From an uncultured Lachnospiraceae bacterium (lineage in GTDB: Bacteria; Bacillota; Clostridia; Lachnospirales; Lachnospiraceae): DNA of 6,981 bases. Under the pieces are notes generated by a model. That model had not been told where the DNA came from, ran no database searches, and was given only the letters and a program-made list of their open reading frames with translations. The position numbers and the translations under genes are program-made. Positions 1 through 5,773 of the stretch are shown here, in pieces; within the stretch, counting starts at the first letter, position 1; every line of letters begins with the position of its first letter. Where the stretch lies: contig CAMOZD010000067.1 in assembly GCA_946630645.1 (NCBI GenBank), positions 1 through 6,981 of the forward strand, in the 5' to 3' direction.

Positions 1-398
1 TCCACAAGACGAAGGCAATTCATGGTGACAGCGATCAAGTTGTTGAAAAGATGGGTGAAGTCTGCGGCTATGTATTTGAGACTCCCGGAGAAAAGTGTCT
101 GTATCTTGCCGCTGATACGATTTACTGTACAGAAGTAGAACAAACAATCAGAAAGTACCATCCGGAGGCCATCATTCTGAATTGCTGTGAAGCGACTACA
201 CCGCTGGGCAGATTGATCATGAATCTGCCTGACATCGAAAAAATATGTCAGGTGGCTCCACAGACCATCGTGATTGCATCTCATCTGGATAGTGTCAATC
301 ATGCTTTGCTTACTCGAAAAGACATCATAGCGTTTGCGAATGAAAGAAATCTTTCCGGGATCCGGGTCCCGGAAGACGGGGAATGTACAGTTGTGTAA
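1..398 (+). CDS. Metallo-beta-lactamase-fold hydrolase, 3' part (5' truncated by window)
   Basis: The reading frame is open from the first bases (codons from position 3) to a TAA ending at 398, giving 131 visible residues. The ATG at 51 is internal: the 16 codons before it continue the same protein and no ribosome-binding site precedes it. The visible part resembles the C-terminal half of UlaG-like/COG2220-type metallo-hydrolases: a beta-strand pair followed by LAADTIY, whose Asp (visible residue 38) fits the bridging metal ligand, and then IASHLDSVNH, whose His residues (94 and 100) include the likely last metal-binding His. The tail RVPEDGECTVV matches the usual 'vPeDGe' ending of this group. 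The HxHxDH motif should lie upstream of the window, so substrate and full length cannot be judged. The family hydrolyses lactones, phosphoesters and related bonds in the cytoplasm. Fold assignment is fairly sure; function is open. Confidence 0.8.
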   Translation, partial: HKTKAIHGDSDQVVEKMGEVCGYVFETPGEKCLYLAADTIYCTEVEQTIRKYHPEAIILNCCEATTPLGRLIMNLPDIEKICQVAPQTIVIASHLDSVNHALLTRKDIIAFANERNLSGIRVPEDGECTVV

Positions 399-519
399 AT
401 CGAGCATTAAGGGAGATCTATATGACATTTTCTTAAGGCGGTCGGCACCCAGATTATAATAATATTTATACAGGTAGTTACAGGTAGAGTTCTTTGAACT
501 GTCAACATATACATATTTA
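399..519. other. Short AT-rich gap between convergent genes
   Basis: This 121-bp gap separates the hydrolase (+) from the HAD gene (-). It holds a strong ribosome-binding-site-like AAGGGAG (409-415) placed 6 nt before ATG ACA TTT TCT TAA (422-436), a four-codon reading frame that ends at once. It also has a short direct repeat CAGGTAG at 471-477 and 481-487, and a weak hairpin AGTTC-TTT-GAACT (488-500). No convincing rho-independent terminator is visible for either gene. Confidence 0.4.
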
Positions 520-1185
520 TTAATCTATAGGTGTTTCATTTCCCAGGATACTGTCAGGGTCAACTCCGGCAAAGCCGGTCAGGATCCGGTCTGCCCTGCT
601 GACATCCTGCTTTACTGCTTTTGGAGGGACAAAGGCGATGCAGTAGATGCCGGCATTTTTTGCGGCTGCCACACCGTTGGCAGAGTCTTCGACCACCACA
701 CAGTCGTCGGGGGAGAGTCCCAGGCGGGATGCCGCTTCCAGGTAAATATCAGGGTAAGGTTTCCCCCGGCTGCAGTCGAGTCCGCTGACAATAGCATCTA
801 TGTAGTCGTAGATCCCGAACCGCATCATGTTGCCCCTGATGGTTTCTAAGGGAGCACTGGAGGCCACGGCAATTGGAATTCCCTGGCCATGAAGTTTTTC
901 CACAAGTTCCACAGCACCCTCCATGGGAAAAAGTCCATGGTCTTTGATATGCTTGTCCCTTAGGGCATGGACCCGGTCAGCATAGGAAGAAGCTTCTTTA
1001 TTTAAATGATATCTTGATTTCAATTCCTGGCAAAGGAAGATCATACTCTTGCCGAAAAGGTCGTTTATTTCCTCCGCCTCAATAAATATATTTTCTTCTC
1101 TCAGCATTTCCAGAATCTTATCCACATAGATCCATTCAGAATCCGACAGTACGCCGTCCATGTCAAATATTACCGCTTTTTTCAT
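520..1185 (-). CDS. HAD-superfamily phosphatase, beta-phosphoglucomutase-like
   Basis: The 221-residue product is a full-length cytoplasmic HAD hydrolase. Motif I is DMDGVLSDSE (residues 8-17), with nucleophile D8 and acid/base D10. Motif II is the Ser in VASSAP (107-112), motif III is Lys142 in GKPYPDIY, and motif IV is VVVEDSANG with E166/D167. The helical cap between about residues 15 and 80 and the 'D-x-DGV-x-x-DSE' form place it with the beta-phosphoglucomutase/sugar-phosphatase-like (subfamily IA, GPH/PGMB) proteins. Known members dephosphorylate or isomerise small sugar phosphates; the substrate cannot be read from sequence. The ATG is supported by AAAGGAG (complement of 1191-1197) five bases upstream. 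It is transcribed divergently from the response regulator and may share its control region, but I could not find a good promoter of its own. All catalytic residues are intact. Confidence 0.92.
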   Translation of the reverse strand: MKKAVIFDMDGVLSDSEWIYVDKILEMLREENIFIEAEEINDLFGKSMIFLCQELKSRYHLNKEASSYADRVHALRDKHIKDHGLFPMEGAVELVEKLHGQGIPIAVASSAPLETIRGNMMRFGIYDYIDAIVSGLDCSRGKPYPDIYLEAASRLGLSPDDCVVVEDSANGVAAAKNAGIYCIAFVPPKAVKQDVSRADRILTGFAGVDPDSILGNETPID

Positions 1186-1343
1186 GGGAACTCCTTTTAA
1201 AGTATATTAAACAAAATAATCATGTGATGCTTTGCAAAAGTTTTTATAAAGATCTTTTGGTCCTATTATATTTGTCCCGGCTGAGTATTACAAGGCAAAG
1301 CACATGGAAATAAGCCGGCATTTTTTGCCTGGAAGGCCCTGCC

Positions 1344-1383
1344 TTTACCTGGAATTTACAACAATATGATTACAGGGTTTACA
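1344..1383 (+). promoter_or_regulatory. PhoP-box-like TTTACA direct repeats upstream of the response regulator
   Basis: TTTACC (1344-1349) and TTTACA (1355-1360) are spaced by 5 nt, an 11-bp period. ATTACA (1369-1374) and TTTACA (1378-1383) follow downstream. The Bacillus PhoP box is described as TT(A/C/T)ACA-type hexamers repeated with about 5-nt spacers, so the first pair fits well; the later copies are off that exact period (14 and 9 bp). Because the gene just downstream encodes a PhoP/PhoB-type regulator, an autoregulatory operator is the natural reading. That is inference; no binding evidence can come from sequence alone. Confidence 0.45.
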
Positions 1384-1407
1384 ATGTCTCCTTATATTGA
1401 TTATATA
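1369..1407 (+). promoter_or_regulatory. Probable sigma-70-type promoter of the two-component operon
   Basis: Two overlapping candidates exist. One is ATTACA (1369-1374), an 18-nt spacer, then TATATT (1393-1398), which matches the -10 consensus at five of six bases. The other is TTTACA (1378-1383), an 18-nt spacer, then TATATA (1402-1407), which has the better -35. Either would give a short leader before the GGGAGGAG ribosome-binding site at 1420-1427. Both -35 elements coincide with members of the TTTACA repeat set, so a bound regulator would sit directly on the polymerase site. Confidence 0.45.
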
Positions 1408-1432
1408 GCGAAAATATAAGGGAGGAGTCTCT

Positions 1433-2113
1433 ATGATTTATTGTGTGGAAGATGACCAGGCCATCAGGGACCTGATGGTATATACATTGAAGGCTTCTGG
1501 ATTTGAGGCCCGGGGCTTTGAGAATGCTCCTGCTTTCTGGCAGGCGGTGAAAAAGGGTCTGCCCCGGCTGGTGATTCTGGATGTCATGCTGCCGGGGGAA
1601 GATGGACTGACCATCCTTAATAAGCTGCGCTTGTCCCCGGTAACGGCAGATATTCCATTGATTATGGCCACGGCCAAAGGCAGTGAATATGATAAGGTGA
1701 TCGGTCTTGATTCCGGGGCGGATGATTATCTGGTCAAACCCTTTGGCATGATGGAAATGGTTTCACGGATTAAGGCAGTCCTGCGCCGGTCCGGCAGCGA
1801 GACGGGAAAGGTAAAAGACCTGACCTGTGGCCCTGTAAAGCTGGATGAGGGCAGGCACAGGGTGGAAGTGGCTGGCAGATCTGTCAGTCTTACCCTGAAG
1901 GAGTATGATCTCCTGAAGCTTTTTATGGAACATCCAGGGCAGGTTTTTACCAGGGATATCATCCTTTCCAGTGTCTGGGGTATGGATTTCACAGGGGAGA
2001 CCAGGACGGTGGATGTCCATATCGGGACTTTGCGGACCAAGCTGGAAAAGGGCGGAGACCTGATCCGGACTGTGCGGGGTGTCGGATATAAAATGGAGGT
2101 GGCAGATGAGTAA
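1433..2113 (+). CDS. OmpR/PhoB-family response regulator (PhoP-like)
   Basis: The 226-residue protein has a receiver domain (about 1-118) and a winged-helix DNA-binding domain (about 130-222). Receiver landmarks are all present: acidic pair E6/D7/D8, phospho-acceptor D50 in LVILDVMLPGEDG, T80 and K102 in DDYLVKPF. The effector domain shows LTLKEYDLLKLF, VFTRDIILSSVWG and the recognition helix RTVDVHIGTLRTKLE, then IRTVRGVGYK, all typical of OmpR/PhoB regulators. It is expected to bind direct repeats in promoters once phosphorylated by the kinase encoded next. The short N-terminus (MIYCVEDD) is the real start: GGGAGGAG ends five bases before the ATG. The 3' end overlaps the kinase start by 8 bp. 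Similarity is strongest in feel to PhoP/PhoB-type regulators of Clostridia, but phosphate sensing is not proven and no pst/pho transport genes are nearby. Confidence 0.95.
   Translation: MIYCVEDDQAIRDLMVYTLKASGFEARGFENAPAFWQAVKKGLPRLVILDVMLPGEDGLTILNKLRLSPVTADIPLIMATAKGSEYDKVIGLDSGADDYLVKPFGMMEMVSRIKAVLRRSGSETGKVKDLTCGPVKLDEGRHRVEVAGRSVSLTLKEYDLLKLFMEHPGQVFTRDIILSSVWGMDFTGETRTVDVHIGTLRTKLEKGGDLIRTVRGVGYKMEVADE
2095..2100 (+). promoter_or_regulatory. Ribosome-binding site that sets the kinase start
   Basis: GGAGGT lies inside the last codons of the response regulator, five bases before the ATG at 2106. It favours 2106 (MSNKIF) over the in-frame ATG at 2079, which has no such site and would add nine residues read from regulator coding sequence. 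The stop of the regulator (TAA at 2111-2113) falls within ATGAGTAA, so ribosomes finishing the regulator can restart on the kinase. Confidence 0.8.
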
Positions 2114-3473
2114 TAAGATATTTAAAGCCATATGGCTTGTGGCAATTACAGTATTTCTGGCTTCGCTTATATTTATCATGGGTATATCCTATAATTATTT
2201 TACGTCTCTGCAAAAAAAACAGCTCAAGAATGAGACGGACCTGGCTGCCCGGGGAGTGGCCCTGTCCGGCATGGTTTATTTTGACCAGCTGCAGGCAGCA
2301 GATTACCGGATTACCTGGATTGATGGGGAGGGCAATGTCCTTTTTGATAATGAGGCTGATTTCCAGACCATGGAAAACCATCTGGAGAGAAAGGAGGTAA
2401 AGGAAGCCCTGGAGAAGGGCTATGGTCAGGCTGTCCGTTTTTCCGATACCCTGTCGGACCAGCAGCTCTACGCGGCCCAGCGCCTTCCTGACGGGACGGT
2501 GCTCCGCCTGTCCATCGTCCAGACTACGGTCTGGGCCCTGGTCCTTGGTTTTGCCCAGCCCATCTGCCTTGTGATTTTCATGGCCCTTCTTCTTTCTGTT
2601 TTTCTGGCCTCCCACCTGGCCAGGAAAATTGTAAAGCCCATCAATGAGATAGACCCGGACCATCCGGAGGCTTACTATGGCAAGGAGAATTATAAAGAGG
2701 TTGAGCCCCTGCTCCGCCATATCTCAGCCCAGAGAAGACAGCTGAAAGCGGACCAGGACCAGATTGAAAAGACGGCCCTGATCCGCCAGGAGTTCACCAC
2801 CAATGTCTCCCATGAATTAAAAACCCCCCTCCATGCCATTTCCGGTTATGCCGAGCTCCTGGCCAACGGCCTGGTGAAGGAAGAGGATGTCAGGCCTTTT
2901 GCCAGGAGAATCTATGATGAATCCTCCCGGCTGTCCCAGCTGGTTGAGGATATTATTGACCTGACCAGGCTGGACAGCGGAGACCTGGAGATGGAATGGG
3001 AGGACTGTGATCTTTACCGGATCGGGGAAAATGCCCTTGACAGCCTGGAGGCTGCGGCTGAGGCCAGGAATGTCAGTCTGGATCTTAGTGGAAGCAGGTC
3101 TATGATGAAGGGAATCCCCCAGCTGCTCTACAGCATCGTCTATAATCTTTGTGATAATGCCATAAAATACAACTATCCCGGAGGCTGGGTCAAGCTGGTT
3201 GTCACGCCATCGGAAAAGGAAATTGCACTGAGCGTAAAAGATAGCGGAATCGGTATAGCCAAGGAAGACCAGGACCGGATCTTTGAGCGTTTCTATCGGG
3301 TAGATAAATCCCACAGTAAGGAGGTGGGAGGGACCGGTCTGGGCCTGTCCATCGTCAAACATGCCCTTCTGCTTCACGGTGGAAGGATCCGGCTGCAAAG
3401 TCAGCCGGGCCAGGGCAGTGAGTTTGTGGTGACCTTTCCCCTTTCGGCTTACAGGAACTTTACAAAAGCCTGA
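2106..3473 (+). CDS. Membrane sensor histidine kinase (PhoR-like)
   Basis: The product from the chosen ATG is 455 residues. Order of parts: transmembrane helix 1 (about 8-32); an extracytoplasmic sensor segment of about 105 residues containing YRITWIDGEGNVLFDN, as in PhoR-like/Cache-type sensors; transmembrane helix 2 (about 140-171); a short degenerate HAMP-like linker (KIVKPINEID); a dimerisation helix with phospho-acceptor H236 in SHELKTPL; and a C-terminal ATPase domain with N-box N347/N351, G1 box DSGIGI (379-384), F-box FERFYRVDKSHS and G2 box GGTGLGLS (408-415). All catalytic motifs are intact. No separate PAS domain is evident, unlike many PhoR proteins. It presumably phosphorylates and dephosphorylates the regulator encoded just upstream, with which it is translationally coupled. 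TGA is followed immediately by TAA. The signal sensed cannot be read from sequence. The start at 2106 is preferred over 2079 because of the ribosome-binding site at 2095-2100. Confidence 0.95.
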   Translation: MSNKIFKAIWLVAITVFLASLIFIMGISYNYFTSLQKKQLKNETDLAARGVALSGMVYFDQLQAADYRITWIDGEGNVLFDNEADFQTMENHLERKEVKEALEKGYGQAVRFSDTLSDQQLYAAQRLPDGTVLRLSIVQTTVWALVLGFAQPICLVIFMALLLSVFLASHLARKIVKPINEIDPDHPEAYYGKENYKEVEPLLRHISAQRRQLKADQDQIEKTALIRQEFTTNVSHELKTPLHAISGYAELLANGLVKEEDVRPFARRIYDESSRLSQLVEDIIDLTRLDSGDLEMEWEDCDLYRIGENALDSLEAAAEARNVSLDLSGSRSMMKGIPQLLYSIVYNLCDNAIKYNYPGGWVKLVVTPSEKEIALSVKDSGIGIAKEDQDRIFERFYRVDKSHSKEVGGTGLGLSIVKHALLLHGGRIRLQSQPGQGSEFVVTFPLSAYRNFTKA

Positions 3474-3563
3474 TAATGTATTTGATGTTGAAGCTCTATT
3501 CTTTTTTTAAAATATGAAAGGAATGGAGAGACCAATATGGATATTTTTGATGGATTCCCGGAT

Positions 3564-4055
3564 TTAAAAGGTTTTTATTCTGCGCCGGATAAAGCTGGCG
3601 GCAATCATCTCCAGCCCCAGGATTCTTAAATGGGTGATGAAATGGTCAAAGGGATCCATCATGAGCATGGCGGCAAAGACTATGGTCAGGATAATGCTGC
3701 CTGCACTAATGAAACTGATATGTTTTGTCTTATAATACTCGTCTATCTCATCGGAAGCTTCATGGAGGGATACCACCGCCCATATTACACCCAGAACGGA
3801 GATTGCCTTATCCTTGAGCGTGAGGCTGACCAGGCCGATTACTGCTTTGACAACACTGTCCCCCAGGCTCAGGCCGGCCTCAGGGAATTTGAGACAGACG
3901 AAAAGATTAACAAAAGCATATAGTAAGGTAGCTGCCCCTACAATATAGGGAGCGGCATCGCCAATCTGCTTGGGAAAGAGGATCAATAGTATACCAAGTG
4001 CCGTAAAAAGATAAGTGTGGCGGGCTTTTTTTAACTGCAGAATGAACTTCTTCAT
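3564..4055 (-). CDS. DUF308/HdeD-like small integral membrane protein
   Basis: The 163-residue protein is almost entirely hydrophobic helices: about 13-28, 34-55, 66-80, 84-99, 113-133 and 137-155, so probably six transmembrane segments. The pattern of paired short helices with 'GILLILFP' and 'IGLVSL' turns resembles the DUF308/HdeD group, whose E. coli member is linked to acid resistance but whose biochemical role is unknown. The N-terminus (MKKFILQLKKARH) and C-terminus (RRRIKTF) are basic, suggesting both face the cytoplasm. Start: ATG at 4055 with AAAGGAG (complement of 4066-4072) about 10 bases upstream, slightly long spacing. It converges on the kinase gene with only 90 bp between stops, and is divergent from the ligase gene. 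No functional link to either is evident. Family assignment rests on pattern only. Confidence 0.8.
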   Translation of the reverse strand: MKKFILQLKKARHTYLFTALGILLILFPKQIGDAAPYIVGAATLLYAFVNLFVCLKFPEAGLSLGDSVVKAVIGLVSLTLKDKAISVLGVIWAVVSLHEASDEIDEYYKTKHISFISAGSIILTIVFAAMLMMDPFDHFITHLRILGLEMIAASFIRRRIKTF

Positions 4056-4357
4056 GAAATTTATGCTCCTTTTTCTTTCAGGTCTTTTTTATGGAAAGTT
4101 CATTTCCCTAAATTTTCTTATAAATTAAGCTATAAAATTAAATTCACTCAATATTTTAACTTAGAACAGGGATAAAAACCAGTTGAAATATTGATCTTCT
4201 AATAATTTGTTTCCTGCCGGGCACAGCCGCCTGAAAAATTGTTTAGCATTTTTGGTTGGAGAGATAAGAGTTTATAAAAAATACATGGATTTACTGGACA
4301 AAACTCACAGAAAACAATAAAATCGGTGTAGGATTTTATCCCGGAAAGGAGCAATAT
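4056..4357. other. 302-bp divergent intergenic region (DUF308 / ligase)
   Basis: This AT-rich gap has no credible reading frame. On the plus strand it contains the ligase promoter and ribosome-binding site. On the minus strand only a weak promoter candidate is seen for the DUF308 gene (TTGAGT, complement of 4146-4151, with a poor TAATTT 18 nt on). A small hairpin GGAAA-gttca-TTTCC sits at 4093-4107 in the DUF308 leader. A distant inverted repeat, GGGATAAAAACC (4169-4180) against GGATTTTATCCC (4331-4342), brackets most of the region; 11 of 12 bases match. No riboswitch fold is recognised. Confidence 0.5.
4295..4323 (+). promoter_or_regulatory. Probable sigma-70 promoter of the ligase/ACT unit
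   Basis: TGGACA (4295-4300), a 17-nt spacer, and TAAAAT (4318-4323) match the -35 and -10 consensus at five of six bases each with ideal spacing. Transcription would begin near 4330, giving a leader of about 28 nt that contains AAAGGAG (4345-4351), six bases before the ATG. The leader starts at the GGATTTTATCCC arm of an inverted repeat, a plausible operator position. Confidence 0.6.
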
Positions 4358-5665
4358 ATGAAGAAATATTATCAGCCCGAGATTGAGACGGCATCGAGGG
4401 AAGACATCATAAAAATCCAGAATGAAAAAATAGTGAAACAGGTACAGCATGTCTATGACTGTGTGCCATATTACCGTAATCTGATGGACCAGAAGGGAGT
4501 CAGACCGGAAGACATCCGCAGTATTGAGGATATAAAGAAACTGCCCTTCCTTACCAAGGATGACCTGAGGGATTCTTATCCCCACGGACTTTTAGGGACA
4601 GACCTGAAGAACTGTGTGCGGATTCACTCTACTTCCGGTACTACGGGAAAGAGAGTTGTAGCCTTTTATACCCAGAAGGATGTGGATATGTGGGAAGAAT
4701 GCTGCGCCAGGGCTATCGTTGCCGCAGGAGGGACAGACGAGGATATCTGTCAGGTATGCTATGGCTACGGGCTCTTTACAGGAGGCTTCGGCCTCCACGG
4801 AGGTTCCCATAAGGTGGGCTGCCTTACCCTGCCCATGTCATCGGGGAATACGGACCGGCAGATCCAGTTTATGATGGATATGGGTGCGACTATTCTCTGC
4901 TGTACACCTTCCTATGCCGCATATATCGGAGAGTCTTTGGCCGAGAGAGGATACAAGCCTGAGGATAATAAACTGAAAGCGGGCATTTTCGGGGCGGAAC
5001 CCTGGACAGAGGAAATGCGCCGCAGCATCGAAAAGAGTCTGGGGATCAAGGCCTATGACATCTACGGGCTGACAGAGATTTCCGGTCCCGGTGTCGCCTA
5101 CGAATGCCAGGCCCAGAAGGGCATGCATATCAACGAGGACCATTTCTATGTGGAAGTAATTAATCCGGAGACCGGCGAGGTTCTTCCTGAGGGAGAAAAG
5201 GGAGAGCTGGTTTTCACATCCCTGGACAAGGAAGGATTTCCCCTCCTCCGTTACCGGACGAAGGATATCTGTATCCTGTCCCGCGACAAATGTCCCTGTG
5301 GAAGGACCCATGTCAGGATGACCAAACCCCTGGGTCGCAGTGACGATATGATGGTAATCCGTGGTGTGAATGTCTTCCCAAGCCAGATTGAAACAGTCCT
5401 CCTTAATGCAGGCTATACACCCAATTATCAGATCGTTGTGGACAGGGTAAACAACACAGATACCTTCGATGTATTTATCGAATTTCCGAAAGAGATGTTC
5501 TCTGATAAGATTTCAGAGATGCAGAAGAGAGAGCAGGATCTGAAGACAGCCATGAAATCCATGCTGGGCATCAGTCCCAAGATTCATCTCATGGCTCCCA
5601 AAACCATTCAACGTTCGGAAGGTAAGGCAGTCCGGGTAGTTGACAAACGTAAGCTTCATGAATAG
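4358..5665 (+). CDS. paaK: Phenylacetate-CoA ligase-like (PaaK family) adenylate-forming enzyme
   Basis: The 435-residue product has the usual PaaK length and motifs. The AMP-binding loop is STSGTTGKR (91-99), followed by the family's CTPSYAAYIGE (182-191), FGAEPWTEEMR (211-221), the adenine-contacting YDIYGLTE (233-240), PLLRYRTKDI (295-304) and GRSDDMMVIRGVNVFPSQIE (326-345). C-terminal KTIQRSEGKAVRV holds the likely catalytic Lys. Members activate phenylacetate, indoleacetate or related aryl acids with ATP and CoA, in the cytoplasm. In anaerobes they may act on products of aromatic amino-acid oxidation. Cys250, His257, Cys312 and Cys314 (YEC, GMH, CPCGR) could form a small metal site; that is inference. 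No indolepyruvate oxidoreductase or paa oxygenase genes are near, so an aerobic Paa pathway is unlikely. Start is supported by AAAGGAG at 4345-4351. It is followed after 108 bp by a tandem ACT protein. The exact substrate is not determined. Confidence 0.93.
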   Translation: MKKYYQPEIETASREDIIKIQNEKIVKQVQHVYDCVPYYRNLMDQKGVRPEDIRSIEDIKKLPFLTKDDLRDSYPHGLLGTDLKNCVRIHSTSGTTGKRVVAFYTQKDVDMWEECCARAIVAAGGTDEDICQVCYGYGLFTGGFGLHGGSHKVGCLTLPMSSGNTDRQIQFMMDMGATILCCTPSYAAYIGESLAERGYKPEDNKLKAGIFGAEPWTEEMRRSIEKSLGIKAYDIYGLTEISGPGVAYECQAQKGMHINEDHFYVEVINPETGEVLPEGEKGELVFTSLDKEGFPLLRYRTKDICILSRDKCPCGRTHVRMTKPLGRSDDMMVIRGVNVFPSQIETVLLNAGYTPNYQIVVDRVNNTDTFDVFIEFPKEMFSDKISEMQKREQDLKTAMKSMLGISPKIHLMAPKTIQRSEGKAVRVVDKRKLHE

Positions 5666-5728
5666 TAATCCTGTTATAGGTGAAGTGTAATTCCAATATA
5701 TGTAAATAGTAATGCTGTTATATATGAA
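5661..5728 (+). repeat. 24-bp direct repeat at the ligase/ACT junction
   Basis: Copy 1 (5661-5684) and copy 2 (5705-5728) begin AATAGTAAT(C/G)CTGTTATA and end TGAA, matching at 21 of 24 bases with a 44-bp period. Copy 1 includes the TAG stop of the ligase gene; copy 2 is fully intergenic. Copy 2 also contains TGTTATATA, resembling an extended -10 element, but no matching -35 lies 17 bp upstream. It may be a local duplication, a pair of regulator sites, or part of an RNA processing signal. Confidence 0.75.
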
Positions 5729-5760
5729 TAATAAATCTGGTAAATAAATATCATGTAAAA

Positions 5761-5766
5761 GGGAGG
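5761..5766 (+). promoter_or_regulatory. Ribosome-binding site that sets the ACT-protein start
   Basis: GGGAGG is seven bases upstream of ATG 5774 but only one base before the in-frame ATG at 5768. Spacing therefore favours 5774 (MAITQLSAF), which is also where the family homology should begin. Confidence 0.75.
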
Positions 5767-5773
5767 AATGATC

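Noticed and set aside
51..398. Taking the ATG at 51 as the start of the metallo-hydrolase
   Set aside because: The frame is open to the window edge, the upstream codons continue the protein, and there is no ribosome-binding site before 51.
455..460. Perfect TATAAT -10 hexamer downstream of the hydrolase
   Set aside because: No -35-like sequence lies 16-18 bp upstream, and on the plus strand it would only transcribe antisense to the HAD gene.
1320..1332. ATTTTTTGCCTGG shared exactly with 6224-6236, plus a nearby ATTTGTCC(C)GGCT in both gaps
   Set aside because: One 13-mer shared within 7 kb is expected at about this rate by chance, and the two words occur in opposite order, so a common repeat element is not supported.
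2079..2105. Nine extra N-terminal residues on the histidine kinase
   Set aside because: They are read from response-regulator codons in another frame and lack a ribosome-binding site; 2106 has GGAGGT at ideal spacing.
1726..2720. Long minus-strand open frames across the two-component genes
   Set aside because: They lie opposite strongly supported coding sequence, lack family motifs and ribosome-binding sites, and are shadows of the plus-strand genes.
3474..3563. A terminator between the convergent kinase and DUF308 genes
   Set aside because: There is a T-run near 3502-3508 but no GC-rich hairpin before it.
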